Source: JAQVEB01 sp028698105
GTDB taxonomy: Bacteria > Bacteroidota > Bacteroidia > Bacteroidales > Dysgonomonadaceae
NCBI GenBank assembly: GCA_964293155.1
Contig: CAXYYA010000004.1
Span: 42,591-106,590 of the forward strand
DNA: 64,000 nt
Direction: 5' to 3'
Below the pieces are notes generated by a model. The model searched no databases, was not told the DNA's origin, and saw nothing but the letters and a program-made list of their open reading frames with translations. A program made the position numbers and the translations under genes. The first letter of the stretch is position 1. The number at the start of each line of letters is the position of its first letter. Shown here piece after piece: positions 52,804-61,619 of the stretch.

Positions 52804-54306
52804 ATGATTCTTCGTAAAAATATTCCGTTGCTGTTTTTTGTAATGGCAACTTTTGTGTGCGGAGCACAGAACAAGGTTTCAAAAAACATCATGGAAATAG
52901 GCAAAACCGATAACCGCACTATGCAGCATCTGGACGTGCTCACGAATCGCATCGGCGGACGCCTTATCGGTTCCGACGCATACGATAACGCCACGTACTG
53001 GGTTGCCGACCAGTTGAAAAAATGGGGACTGGAAGTAGAAATACAGGAGGTGGGCGAAGTGCCCGTAGGGTTTAATCGCGGCCCGTGGTTCGGCAAAATG
53101 TATGGCGATGAGGTACTGACGCTCGATTTTGTTACACCCAGCTACACGTCCGGCACCAAAGGGTTGCAACGCGGCCCGGTAGTGATTGAACCGAAAACGC
53201 AACGCGATTTCGACCGCATGAAGGGAAAACTAAAAGGCGCCTGGGTGCTCATCGAAGGCAAGAGCAAAGGCTGGCCCATAGATATATCGGCATCGGCCGA
53301 TTCGCTGCGCGCGAGCATCATCGAACGAAACAACGCGGCGAAAAAAGATTCCGATCTGATTCTGGAGCCCGCGCTTTTTTATGACCAGATGACAGCAGCC
53401 GGCATTCTCGGCATTATTCAAGCCGCTCCGCAACCGTTGGTTGCAATTTACGACCGTAAGAACCTGCACAGCATGACGTTTGACAACCTGCCTACCGTTC
53501 CCGATATTAAACTGGACGAAGAACAATACAACATCATCCGTAAACGGGTGGAAAACAGGGAATTCGTTTTGCTCGAATTCGATATTCGCAACCATTTTAA
53601 ACCGGGGCCGGTAAAATATCACAACGTGATCGGGAAAATTCGCGGCACAAAATATCCCGACGAATACGTAATGAGCGGCTGCCACTTGGATTCTTACGAC
53701 GTTGCTTCGGGAGCGGTGGATTGTGGCACAGGCGTGGCGCCCAACCTCGAAATGGCGCGTATGATCATGACTGCCGGAGGCAACAAACCGGACAGAACCA
53801 TCCTGTTCTGCTTCTGGGCGGGCGAAGAGTTCGGCCTGTTGGGCTCAAAATACTGGGTGGAGCACAACAAAGACAAACTGCCAAGAATATCCAATTATTT
53901 CAACCGCGATGGCGGCCCCACGGCTGCATCGGGACTGGTTGTTCCCGAAAACTGGTACGACGACATTAAAAAATGTACCGAAGGTCTCGAAAATTACAAC
54001 CCGGAAATCCCGTTTACGGTGGAAAAAGATACGCGCGGCGCGCGTGAGGTGCCTGTGCAGGCGGGTGGGAGCGACCATGCTTACTTTGCCATGAACGGCG
54101 TTCCGGTGATCTCGTTCCGCAATACCGATCCGCTCGGATACAATTTCAGCTACATGGAAATCTGGCACACCAATCGCGATCGTTACGATATGAGCATTCC
54201 CGAATATATGGAATATACGGCTGTTACGCAAGCCGTTACGCTCTACAACATGGCGAACCTGAAACGCCTGATGCCGCGGGATCAGATTTACCTGCTATCG
54301 AAATAA
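52804..54306 (+). CDS. M28-family zinc aminopeptidase, exported
   Basis: 500 aa from ATG 52804, which gives a signal peptide ending VCGAQ; the open frame extends 60 nt upstream through the promoter hairpin. PA-type insert in the middle, then the M28 zinc sites: SGCHLDSYDVASGAVDCGTG (His and bridging Asp; part shown GCHLDSYDV), WAGEEFGLLGSK (catalytic Glu and ligand Glu), FNRDGGP (Asp) and GSDHAYFAMNGVP (His). All metal ligands present. Releases N-terminal amino acids from peptides in the periplasm. Own promoter; followed by an 8-bp tandem repeat. Confidence 0.92.
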   Translation: MILRKNIPLLFFVMATFVCGAQNKVSKNIMEIGKTDNRTMQHLDVLTNRIGGRLIGSDAYDNATYWVADQLKKWGLEVEIQEVGEVPVGFNRGPWFGKMYGDEVLTLDFVTPSYTSGTKGLQRGPVVIEPKTQRDFDRMKGKLKGAWVLIEGKSKGWPIDISASADSLRASIIERNNAAKKDSDLILEPALFYDQMTAAGILGIIQAAPQPLVAIYDRKNLHSMTFDNLPTVPDIKLDEEQYNIIRKRVENREFVLLEFDIRNHFKPGPVKYHNVIGKIRGTKYPDEYVMSGCHLDSYDVASGAVDCGTGVAPNLEMARMIMTAGGNKPDRTILFCFWAGEEFGLLGSKYWVEHNKDKLPRISNYFNRDGGPTAASGLVVPENWYDDIKKCTEGLENYNPEIPFTVEKDTRGAREVPVQAGGSDHAYFAMNGVPVISFRNTDPLGYNFSYMEIWHTNRDRYDMSIPEYMEYTAVTQAVTLYNMANLKRLMPRDQIYLLSK

Positions 54307-54314
54307 GGGTTGGA

Positions 54315-54386
54315 AGACTAATAGACTGATAGACTGATAGACTGATAGACTGATAGACTGATAGACTGATAGACTATTAGACTGTT
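54315..54386. repeat. 8-bp tandem repeat AGACTGAT
   Basis: Nine consecutive 8-bp units: AGACTAAT, six perfect AGACTGAT (54323-54370), AGACTATT and AGACTGTT. It begins 9 nt after the M28 peptidase stop, outside any gene. A microsatellite prone to slip, so copy number may vary between strains. Confidence 0.9.
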
Positions 54387-54515
54387 AGAGACATTAGGCA
54401 TCTTTTACCCGTTGTCCGACAACTTAAAACAAAATACAAGAGCAAAACAGACTGTGCCTGTCTCCGAAAAAAAGAAAAAAGAAGATTAATATTTACAATT
54501 ATCGGAACCGATTAT

Positions 54516-54932
54516 TTATTCGGAATAAATTTCAAGAATTTCTTTTAATTCCTTGTGACCTAATTTTTTCGCCAGTTCATACGTGTTTTCGTAACAGGCC
54601 ATCCGGTAATAGTTCAGCCGATTGAGCGAAGCCAGGATGCCTTCGTCTTTCACCTCCTGAGGAATATCCATCAACGATGCCTGGCGCAGGTTCTCAGCCA
54701 TTTGTTGAACCACCGAGTCGGTTGTGCTGCCGGGATTTATCATCAAATCTTTCAGCGCCTGATGCACCAAATCGAATTGTTCTTCGGCTTCTGTGGTTAA
54801 ATCGGTGATGATTTGCAACAAGTCTTCGTCTGCCACGTTATCTTTTATTTCGTTCAATACCTTCGCAAACTGCTTTTCCAGCGCGTACAGATTTTTTAAT
54901 TCACTGTTGAATAAATCGTTCAGGTTTTCCAT
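54516..54932 (-). CDS. DUF892/YciE-like ferritin-fold protein
   Basis: 138 aa, all-helical. ENLNDLFNSELKNLYALEKQF at the start (part: LKNLYALEKQFAKVL) and Glu/His-bearing helices (EEQFDLVHQALK, YYRMACYENTYELAKKLGH) place it in the ferritin-like YciE/DUF892 group, associated with osmotic and oxidative stress. Some of the carboxylate ligands of a di-iron site are visible (E14, E18, E48, H55 in approximate numbering). Slightly shorter than most members. Monocistronic. Confidence 0.85.
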   Translation of the reverse strand: MENLNDLFNSELKNLYALEKQFAKVLNEIKDNVADEDLLQIITDLTTEAEEQFDLVHQALKDLMINPGSTTDSVVQQMAENLRQASLMDIPQEVKDEGILASLNRLNYYRMACYENTYELAKKLGHKELKEILEIYSE

Positions 54933-55018
54933 TTGTTTTTGTTTATTGATTTATAGTATAGAACAAGAGAATAGCGGTATTGTTTAGTTTTAGGGGTGTT
55001 TTTATGCTCGGGATAACC

Positions 55019-55735
55019 TTACAACGACGGTTTATACGATTTATGATAAAGAAAAAGGCACGAGCCGCCTTTAATGGTGTTGATAATCGGTTTGCATAAT
55101 TCCTGCGGAATAGCGGGACATCCCCAACTGCGGCCAATGTATCCCATGTTCTTGATGGTTTGCTGGCTCACGTATGATGCGCCGTGCATCACAATAGCGC
55201 GCCGCCAGGCATTGTTGTTGCACGGTTCCAGTCCGATGAGCCGCAGCGAATAACCGTTGCTGCCGTTGTAGGTGCTTTCGGTAATGTACAACCCCAAACT
55301 GCTTTGAAGCGACTGGAGACGGTTACTGAATTTGTTTGCCACGGCCGCTCCGGTGTTCTTGCCGTGTGCCGACCAAGTATTGAAAAGCAGTTTCCGGTGT
55401 TTTACGTCAATCACGTACATACGTTTATTGTAGCTGGGTTGATCGAAATCAACCACCGTGAGGATGGAGTCGTTTTTAAGCTTGCCTTGTTTCTTCAGCG
55501 CATTGTATCCCTCCATGGCATATTCAAAAGCGTTGGGCGAAAGGCCTTTGGCTTCGAGATCCATTAACCGGTACATCGTTTCGGTGGCATTGGCAATATC
55601 GGGGAGCGGAGCAGGGGATATTTCATGCACGAAAAGCGTGGGCGGATTGTTGGAAAACGTCCATAACGAGTTGGAGAAAGCCAAACACCACACCAAACCG
55701 ATAAGCAGTACTCTTTGAAAAGGAAACATGCACAA
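55019..55735 (-). CDS. L,D-transpeptidase-like murein protein
   Basis: 238 aa with an N-terminal signal anchor (residues 5-25). The murein L,D-transpeptidase catalytic-domain-like family of Bacteroidota is shown by NKRMYVIDVKHRKLLFNTW (part: MYVIDVKHRKLLF), the catalytic His in AIVMHGASYVS near residue 180 and the catalytic Cys in IGRSWGCPAIP near residue 202. It probably crosslinks or edits peptidoglycan in the periplasm. A second ATG two codons later is an equal start candidate. Confidence 0.85.
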   Translation of the reverse strand: MCMFPFQRVLLIGLVWCLAFSNSLWTFSNNPPTLFVHEISPAPLPDIANATETMYRLMDLEAKGLSPNAFEYAMEGYNALKKQGKLKNDSILTVVDFDQPSYNKRMYVIDVKHRKLLFNTWSAHGKNTGAAVANKFSNRLQSLQSSLGLYITESTYNGSNGYSLRLIGLEPCNNNAWRRAIVMHGASYVSQQTIKNMGYIGRSWGCPAIPQELCKPIINTIKGGSCLFLYHKSYKPSL

Positions 55736-55780
55736 AGTTTTTTTGAATTACAACAAAGGTAAACAATTACACGCAAACCG

Positions 55781-56458
55781 TTAGCCATTTTGGCTGATTA
55801 GTTGCAGTAGCGATTTGTTTTTAATCGTTATCTTTCTGCCGTTCATGGCAATAATATCGTCGGAAATGAATTCCGACAGGATGCGGTTGATGCTTTCGCG
55901 GCTGGCATCCACCCAATTACCGATATCGGATTGCGATATGGGCAGGAAAAACTCATCGGAGTTAAAGATGTGATCGGAAAAATCCAGCAGTACATCGGCC
56001 AGGTTTCCGCGCGCCTGCTTCTGCGTGCGGTTGGCGCAGCGGCGATACGATTCCAGTTCGCTTTTGCTCAGCGCCTGAATAATAAAAGATGAAAAATTCC
56101 GGTTGTCATCCAGTATGGCTTTAAATACGTTCAGATCAATAAAACACGCTTCGCAATCGAGTACCGCCGTAACCGAATATTGGTTGATCTTGTCGCCGAA
56201 CGTCGTGGGCAATCCCAAATAAGTAGGCCCTTTCACGAGCCGTACAATTTGCTCGCGATATGGCCCGGCAATGTGTATCTTGGCTACGCCTTTCCGAAGG
56301 AAAACCACGTTGGTGGAAAACATTCCCTGCCTGATTATGAAATTTCCTTTCTTGAATTTCACCACGGCATGGTTGTGCTCAAGTTCTTCTACCTGACAGT
56401 TTTGGAGCGTGTGCATTGATTTTATCACGCACACACAATCTATACACTCGTTTTTCAT
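55781..56458 (-). CDS. Crp/Fnr regulator with FNR-like cysteines and a CRP-like recognition helix
   Basis: 225 aa. The N-terminus has Cys 5, 8, 10 and 21 (NECIDCVC...LQNC), and two more Cys lie near 110-113 (LDCEACFIDL), an arrangement similar to the [4Fe-4S] ligands of FNR. The C-terminal helix-turn-helix reads SQSDIGNWVDASRESINRIL; SRESINRIL matches the RExxxR of CRP rather than the ExxSR of FNR. Divergent from the sulfur/Hdr operon, and the spacer holds a perfect TGTGA-N6-TCACA site. I infer an oxygen- or redox-sensing switch for that operon and for itself. Confidence 0.85.
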   Translation of the reverse strand: MKNECIDCVCVIKSMHTLQNCQVEELEHNHAVVKFKKGNFIIRQGMFSTNVVFLRKGVAKIHIAGPYREQIVRLVKGPTYLGLPTTFGDKINQYSVTAVLDCEACFIDLNVFKAILDDNRNFSSFIIQALSKSELESYRRCANRTQKQARGNLADVLLDFSDHIFNSDEFFLPISQSDIGNWVDASRESINRILSEFISDDIIAMNGRKITIKNKSLLQLISQNG

Positions 56459-56589
56459 TTGTATATTGTTCTTTATACTATTATTGTGTCGGGATATTGT
56501 GGTTGAATTCCCAATTTTATCTTTTATTCCGGTATTTCATTCTCTTTATTTCGCCTTTTAGCATTCCGGCTCGCAAATATACGAAATAA

Positions 56590-56605
56590 TGTGACACATA
56601 TCACA
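56590..56605. promoter_or_regulatory. CRP-like operator
   Basis: TGTGACACATATCACA, a perfect TGTGA-N6-TCACA palindrome, 96 nt before the DsrE-like ATG and 132 nt before the regulator ATG. Fits the CRP-like recognition helix of the adjacent regulator. Confidence 0.75.
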
Positions 56606-56700
56606 AAATAATGTATGATTTTGCACTTTCAAATACGAAAAATTTAAAGAAATATTTCCGTAATTTGCAATTGTTTAATTCACTAAATTTTACGATAATT

Positions 56701-57267
56701 ATGGAAAAGTCAACAGATATAACCATGGAAAAGCTATTGGCTGAACTGGAAGCCCTGAAAGCGAAAACCAACCGGATCGAAAATGCCCGCAATGACCAAT
56801 TATCCATTGCCGTAATTTCAGGCGATATGGACAAAATCATGGCAACCATGATCGTATCATTAGCTGCTGCGGCTATGGATACTAAAGTAAAGCTTTTTTT
56901 CTCGTTTTGGGCGTTAGCCGCATTACGTGATCCGAAGAAAAGTCCGAAAGGAAAGAATTTTATCTCGAAAATGTTTGGAATAATGTTGCCAAAAGGCCGC
57001 AACAAATTGAAATTATCGAAATTCAACATGATGGGAATGGGCCCCGCCATGATTAAAGGGTTAATGAAACAACAAAATGTTATGTCAATGGACGAAATGT
57101 TTAAACAAGCCGGCGAGCTTGGCATTGAGATTACCGTTTGTGAAATGACCATGAACCTGATGGGTTTCAAAAAAGAAGAGATCATAGATTATCCACACCT
57201 TCGCTACGCAGGGGCCGCAACTTTTATTGCCGACTCCGGCGAAAGTTCCATGCAATGGATGATATAA
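56701..57267 (+). CDS. DsrE/DsrF-like sulfur carrier protein
   Basis: 188 aa from ATG 56701. Residues 10-40 are a charged helix; the rest is a DsrE/F/H-like alpha/beta domain (SIAVISGDMDKIMATMIVSLAAAAM, shown in part) with an inserted basic loop and the likely persulfide Cys in ITVCEMTMNLMGF near residue 155. Related proteins (DsrE2/DsrE3) take part in sulfane-sulfur relay with TusA. First gene of a seven-gene operon leading to Hdr-like subunits. It carries hydrophobic stretches but I do not count a firm TM helix. Confidence 0.85.
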   Translation: MEKSTDITMEKLLAELEALKAKTNRIENARNDQLSIAVISGDMDKIMATMIVSLAAAAMDTKVKLFFSFWALAALRDPKKSPKGKNFISKMFGIMLPKGRNKLKLSKFNMMGMGPAMIKGLMKQQNVMSMDEMFKQAGELGIEITVCEMTMNLMGFKKEEIIDYPHLRYAGAATFIADSGESSMQWMI

Positions 57268-57319
57268 AACCAATTGACAATCAATAATTAATAATTCAAA
57301 ATTTAAAAAACGAACAATT

Positions 57320-57571
57320 ATGACAACAGAAGAATTAAAAGCTTTAACAGTAGCCAAATCAGTAGATGCACGCGGAACAGCATGTCCCGGACCGCTTTTG
57401 GAAGCAAAAAAAGCCATCGGTACCATCAATGAAAATGATGTTATGGAAGTTCTTTCGGCTGACGAAGGCACAAAAGTGGACATCCCAAAATGGTGCAACA
57501 AACAAGGGCATGAATTTTTGGGTTCCGTTGAAGAAAACGGATATTTCAAAATTTATTTAAGAAAGAAATAG
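57320..57571 (+). CDS. tusA: TusA-family sulfurtransferase
   Basis: 83-aa small protein with the diagnostic DARGTACPGPLLEAKKAI, the active Cys at about residue 22 holding persulfide. The second half (VLSADEGTKVDIPKWCNKQGHEF) fits the TusA/SirA fold. Passes sulfur to partners; here the gene order places it between a DsrE-like protein and the Hdr-like subunits, as in the sulfur-oxidation sHdr and Dsr loci of other bacteria. Could also serve tRNA thiolation, but TusBCD are not here. Confidence 0.92.
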   Translation: MTTEELKALTVAKSVDARGTACPGPLLEAKKAIGTINENDVMEVLSADEGTKVDIPKWCNKQGHEFLGSVEENGYFKIYLRKK

Positions 57572-57582
57572 AACATTCCTAA

Positions 57583-57612
57583 CTTAGAGACGGTGCACGC
57601 ACCGTCTCTAAG
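57583..57612. repeat. Intergenic hairpin in the operon, copy 1
   Basis: CTTAGAGACGGTGC (57583-57596), AC, GCACCGTCTCTAAG (57599-57612): a 14-bp perfect stem with a 2-nt spacer between tusA and the MvhD-like gene. The core recurs at 61248-61269. Confidence 0.8.
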
Positions 57613-57632
57613 ACAAATCAATCCATAACAAT

Positions 57633-58046
57633 ATGGCAATTGCAAGTAAAGAAACAGCAAAAATACTGGTTTTTTCTACCGAAAAAATTTCAGATCCTGC
57701 TATCGATATGGCAGGTTTGCTGAAAATGCACTACCCGCCAACTGTTTATACCATTTCCGTGCCTTGTTCCAGCGGCATTAAACCCAAGTGGATTTTGCAT
57801 GCTTATGAAAAAGGGTTCGATGGTGTATTCATTGCCGCTGACGGCAGCGACTGCGTGTATGGCGAAAGTTGTACAGAAAAAACCGGACACGTTGTGTCAA
57901 AAACACACGAACTGATGAAATCAAAAGAAATTGATCCTGCTCGCCTGCGCATGGCCGCAATATGCTCGGTTTGCAGCGAATCTTTTGTGAAACAAGTCAG
58001 AAGTTTCAACGATTATTTACTCAAAACATTACACCCCGAATCGTGA
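57633..58046 (+). CDS. MvhD-like iron-sulfur subunit
   Basis: 137 aa, matching the small MvhD/FlpD domain that carries a [2Fe-2S] cluster and hands electrons to HdrA. Cys residues at SVPCSSGIKPKWIL near residue 47, GSDCVYGESC near 79-84 and MAAICSVCSESF near 115-118 fit that fold. In QmoB this domain is fused to the flavoprotein; here it is a separate gene. Its stop overlaps the GTG start of the HdrA-like gene by 4 bases (GTGA), so the two are translationally coupled. Confidence 0.85.
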   Translation: MAIASKETAKILVFSTEKISDPAIDMAGLLKMHYPPTVYTISVPCSSGIKPKWILHAYEKGFDGVFIAADGSDCVYGESCTEKTGHVVSKTHELMKSKEIDPARLRMAAICSVCSESFVKQVRSFNDYLLKTLHPES

Positions 58047-59389
58047 ACCAGGAAAGAAAAAATATAACGTATGACGCACTAGTCATCGGAGCAGGGATTG
58101 CCGGCGGAGAAGCCGCTTTAAACCTTGCAAATACAGGATACAAAGTGCTTTTGGTGGAGAAAGACGATACAGTCGGCGGGAAAATGATCCTTTTGAGCAA
58201 GGTATTTCCCACGCTCGACTGCTCTGCCTGTATTACTACGCCAAAAGTTTCCGAAATTTCCCGTCATCCCAACATCACCATATTTACCGGAAGCCGTGTC
58301 AGCAACATAAAAAAACTGGGCGAGAACGATTTTATGGCTGTAGTCCATAAAAAACCGCGTTACGTACACGTCGAAGACTGCACGGCTTGCCAAAAATGCG
58401 AAGAAGCTTGTCCCGTAAGCGTCAGAGACCAGTATCAGATGGATTTGGTGGGACGTAAGGCGGCTTACATTCCTTTCAATATCTGTAGCCCGAAAGCCGC
58501 GGTAATCGATATCGAAAACTGCACGTTGTGTGGCGCTTGTGAAAGAGTTTGCCCTACCAATTGCATTGATTTTACGATGCAGGACGAAGAGTATGATCTG
58601 AAGGTAAAAACAGTGGTGCTGGCAACCGGATTTAACCTTTTTGACCCGTTAAAAATACCGCGTTACGGTTTTGGAACGTACAAAAATGTACTGACTTCCA
58701 TGCAAATGGAGCGCCAAATCGCACCCACGCGTCCGTTCCACACCATTCTTCGCCCAAGCGACGGCAAAATGCCGGATAAGATTGCCTATGTGCTTTGCAC
58801 CGGTTCGCGCGATGTTTCCGTGGGAAATCCAATCTGTTCGCAAATCTGCTGCATGTACTCCATCAAGCAGGCTCAATTGCTGATGGGTGCTTTGCCGATG
58901 GCAGACATAACCATTTATTACCTCAATATCCGTTCTTTCGGTAAAGGTTTCGAAGAATTTTACGAACAAGCCAAAGGAATGGGTGTGAATTTCATTAAAG
59001 GGAAGATCGGCAGAATTTCGGAAAAAGAGAACGGCAACCTCATCCTTCGTTACGAAGACATCAATGCCGGAAGACTGAAAGACGCCGAACACGATATGGT
59101 GGTTCTTTCGGTTGGCGCATTGCCCAATACCGAAGCCGGCGGAATGTTCGTGGATAAACTGAAATTGGATAAATTCAATTTCGTGGGACAGGAAGACCTG
59201 ATGGCTTCGCCCGCAAAGACAAGTATTGACGGCGTTTTCGTAGCCGGTACCGCCTCTGCGCCAATGGATATTCCTGACGCTATTCTGTCGGCAGGTTCCG
59301 CATCGTCCGAAGCGATCAGTTATCTGATGAAAAATGCCCCCAAACCTCCCAAAAAGGAAGTTAAAGTCGGGCAAATGAGCGGTTGCTGA
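58043..59389 (+). CDS. HdrA-like flavoprotein 1 (QmoA-like)
   Basis: 448 aa from GTG 58043, chosen because it gives the GTGA overlap with the preceding stop and starts just before the FAD fold (DALVIGAGIAGGEAALNLA). Contains the HdrA signature FPTLDCSACITTPK near residue 60, with Cys for an extra cluster, and two [4Fe-4S] motifs, CTACQKCEEACP near residue 113 and CTLCGACERVCP near 159. It then ends with the FAD C-domain (VFVAGTASAPMDIPDAI). Length and order match QmoA of sulfate reducers rather than full archaeal HdrA. Cytoplasmic, on the membrane subunit. Confidence 0.88.
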   Translation: MNQERKNITYDALVIGAGIAGGEAALNLANTGYKVLLVEKDDTVGGKMILLSKVFPTLDCSACITTPKVSEISRHPNITIFTGSRVSNIKKLGENDFMAVVHKKPRYVHVEDCTACQKCEEACPVSVRDQYQMDLVGRKAAYIPFNICSPKAAVIDIENCTLCGACERVCPTNCIDFTMQDEEYDLKVKTVVLATGFNLFDPLKIPRYGFGTYKNVLTSMQMERQIAPTRPFHTILRPSDGKMPDKIAYVLCTGSRDVSVGNPICSQICCMYSIKQAQLLMGALPMADITIYYLNIRSFGKGFEEFYEQAKGMGVNFIKGKIGRISEKENGNLILRYEDINAGRLKDAEHDMVVLSVGALPNTEAGGMFVDKLKLDKFNFVGQEDLMASPAKTSIDGVFVAGTASAPMDIPDAILSAGSASSEAISYLMKNAPKPPKKEVKVGQMSGC

Positions 59390-59486
59390 ACCTGAATGAT
59401 GATTTTAAATGCAATTCTCTTAAAAATAAAATAACGAAAAATGCTGTTCACACTCTTCTATAGGGTGGTATGCAGGTATAAAATTT

Positions 59487-61187
59487 ATGGAAAAAAGAAT
59501 AGGAGTATATATTTGTCATTGTGGTGGTAATATTTCCGATTACGTTGATGTGGAAAAAGTGCGCCAATCCGTTGAAGGTGACGATAACATCGTTTTGGCA
59601 AAAACGACGATGTTTGCTTGTTCCGATGCAAACCAGAAAGACATGGTAGAAGATATCAAGAACCATAAACTCGATGGCGTAATTGTGGCATCGTGTTCGC
59701 CAAAACTTCATCTGGTGACGTTTCGCAATGTAACCGAACGCGCCAACCTGAACAAATACACGTATGTTCACGCCAATATTCGCGAACAATCGTCTTGGGC
59801 GCATTCCGACAATAAAGAGGGTGCTACCGAAAAAGCCATTCATCTGGTAAAATCGGCCATTGCCAAAGCTCGCCACACCGAAGCGCTGGAGCCTACAAAA
59901 GTGAAAGCCGAAAAAGCGGTAGCGGTTATCGGCGCCGGAATTGCCGGGCTGAAAGCTGCCATTTCGCTTTCCAACAAGGAAACACACGTGTTTTTAATAG
60001 AGAAAGAAGCTGCCGTAGGCGGATGGGTGGCAAAATGGAGAGATTTGTCTATGTCTGACGAAACAGGCGAAGCGTTGATAAAACGGTTGTACGAAGATTT
60101 GAAAAAACGCGATAACGTAACCATTTTCACCAATTCCGAAGTAGTATCCAATGCCGGGAGCATTGGTAATATCACGCTGAAAGTCAAAAGAAAAGACGAA
60201 GAATTTGATATCACCGTTGGTTCGATTTTGGTCGCAACCGGATTTGAACCTTATAAACCCGACGAAGGAGAATTCGGTTTTTCAACCGTTCCCAATGTAA
60301 TTACGCTGCCGGAGTTTAAGCAACTCATTGATCACGAAAAAGATACGCTCACGTATAACGGAAAAAAAGTGAGAAACGTGGCTTACATTTACTGTGTGGG
60401 AAGTCGCCAGCCCGAAGGAGGCAACACCTACTGTTCTCGTTATTGCTGCACGGCAACCATTCATGCAGCCAACGAAGCCCGCAAGAAATTCAAAGATATA
60501 CAGAATTTCCACTTCACACGAGGCGTGCGTTCCTATGGAAAACAGGAACTGCTTTACGCCGAATCCCTGCAAGGCGGCGATATCTATCTACAATCGTATG
60601 AAGACCATCTACCCACTGTTTTTGCCCGTAACAACAAACCGGTGGTGAGAATTAACGATATTCTTACCGGCGGAAAAGAACTGGAAGTGGAAGTGGATTT
60701 GGTGGTTCTTGTAACCGGAATGACTCCTCGTAGCGACAATTCGGTGGGAACCATGTTCAAGCTCCCGAAAGGACGCGATAAGTTTTTCAATGAAATTCAC
60801 ATGAAACTTCGTCCGGTGGAAACCGTTATCGACGGGGTAACCATTGCCGGAGCATGTCAAGGACCGAAAACCATTATCGAAACCGTAAATTCGGCGTTGT
60901 CGGCAGCTACAAAATCTTATACTAATGTGAGCAAAGGTATGCTGGAAACCGATCCGCAAATTGCCGAAATAGATGCGAAAGCATGTACCGGCTGCGAAGA
61001 TTGCCTGCCGTTGTGTCCGTTCGATGCCATCTCGATGAAAAAAGACGGTGAGAAACCCGTCGCAGTCATCAACGGCACGCTTTGCAAAGGATGCGGCATG
61101 TGCACGCCGGTATGTCCTACGGATGCCATTGATCTGATCGCATTCTCAAACGTTGAGATAATGGGAATGATAGATGCATTGGTGTAA
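59487..61187 (+). CDS. HdrA-like flavoprotein 2 (QmoB-like)
   Basis: 566 aa. N-terminal HdrA segment GVYICHCGGNISDYVDVEK, then Rossmann FAD fold AVIGAGIAGLKAAISLS near residue 150, EKEAAVGGWVAKW, the conserved YCVGSRQPEGGNTYCSRYCC near 310 (cluster Cys; part shown CSRYCC) and two C-terminal [4Fe-4S] motifs CTGCEDCLPLCP and CKGCGMCTPVCP near 500 and 533. Compared with QmoB it lacks the fused MvhD domain, which is the separate gene at 57633. Together with flavoprotein 1 it should form the electron-confurcating/bifurcating or quinone-linked core. Confidence 0.88.
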   Translation: MEKRIGVYICHCGGNISDYVDVEKVRQSVEGDDNIVLAKTTMFACSDANQKDMVEDIKNHKLDGVIVASCSPKLHLVTFRNVTERANLNKYTYVHANIREQSSWAHSDNKEGATEKAIHLVKSAIAKARHTEALEPTKVKAEKAVAVIGAGIAGLKAAISLSNKETHVFLIEKEAAVGGWVAKWRDLSMSDETGEALIKRLYEDLKKRDNVTIFTNSEVVSNAGSIGNITLKVKRKDEEFDITVGSILVATGFEPYKPDEGEFGFSTVPNVITLPEFKQLIDHEKDTLTYNGKKVRNVAYIYCVGSRQPEGGNTYCSRYCCTATIHAANEARKKFKDIQNFHFTRGVRSYGKQELLYAESLQGGDIYLQSYEDHLPTVFARNNKPVVRINDILTGGKELEVEVDLVVLVTGMTPRSDNSVGTMFKLPKGRDKFFNEIHMKLRPVETVIDGVTIAGACQGPKTIIETVNSALSAATKSYTNVSKGMLETDPQIAEIDAKACTGCEDCLPLCPFDAISMKKDGEKPVAVINGTLCKGCGMCTPVCPTDAIDLIAFSNVEIMGMIDALV

Positions 61188-61247
61188 AAAACAGAAATAA
61201 GAAGTTAGAAGTGGTAAGAAGAGAGGTGAAATCGCAGTTCGACCGTA

Positions 61248-61269
61248 AAGACGGTGCGTACACCGTCTT
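61248..61269. repeat. Intergenic hairpin in the operon, copy 2
   Basis: AAGACGGTG-CGTA-CACCGTCTT between the second HdrA-like gene and the winged-helix gene, same core (GACGGTG..CACCGTC) as the hairpin at 57583. May set segmental mRNA stability. Confidence 0.75.
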
Positions 61270-61337
61270 AGGAAAGTCAGAAATTGGAAGTTGGTAAATT
61301 TAACAATACAATTATAAATCTACAATTATCAATAGAT

Positions 61338-61619
61338 ATGGATGGAGTTGAAAAAGGGAAAACAGCAAAATATCTGCGTGATAAACAGGGCGTTCCCGAA
61401 CATGTAAAAGAAAATTTGAAGGAATTTAACCGGATAAAAAAACAAATTACCGAGACATTGGGAGAAGAAGAACTCACCGTTGCCCAGGTTTCCGAAAAAA
61501 CAGGAATGTCCCTATCCGATACGCTTTACTATATGATGACGCTTGTAAAATACGGCGTTTTAAAAGTAGGGCAAATTGACGATATGGACGAGTATTTCAC
61601 TTATAAACTGAACAAATAA
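61338..61619 (+). CDS. Small winged-helix-like protein in the Hdr operon
   Basis: 93 aa from ATG 61338 (MDGVEKGKTAKYLRDKQG). A lysine-rich helical start, then a helix-turn-helix-like unit LTVAQVSEKTGMSLSDTLYYMM and a wing-like LVKYGVLKVGQIDDMDEYFTY. Looks like a small MarR/ArsR-type winged helix without further domains. It may regulate the operon or be a structural partner; similar genes sit next to hdr clusters. Its stop overlaps the start of the QmoC-like gene by 1 nt (TAATG). Confidence 0.75.
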   Translation: MDGVEKGKTAKYLRDKQGVPEHVKENLKEFNRIKKQITETLGEEELTVAQVSEKTGMSLSDTLYYMMTLVKYGVLKVGQIDDMDEYFTYKLNK

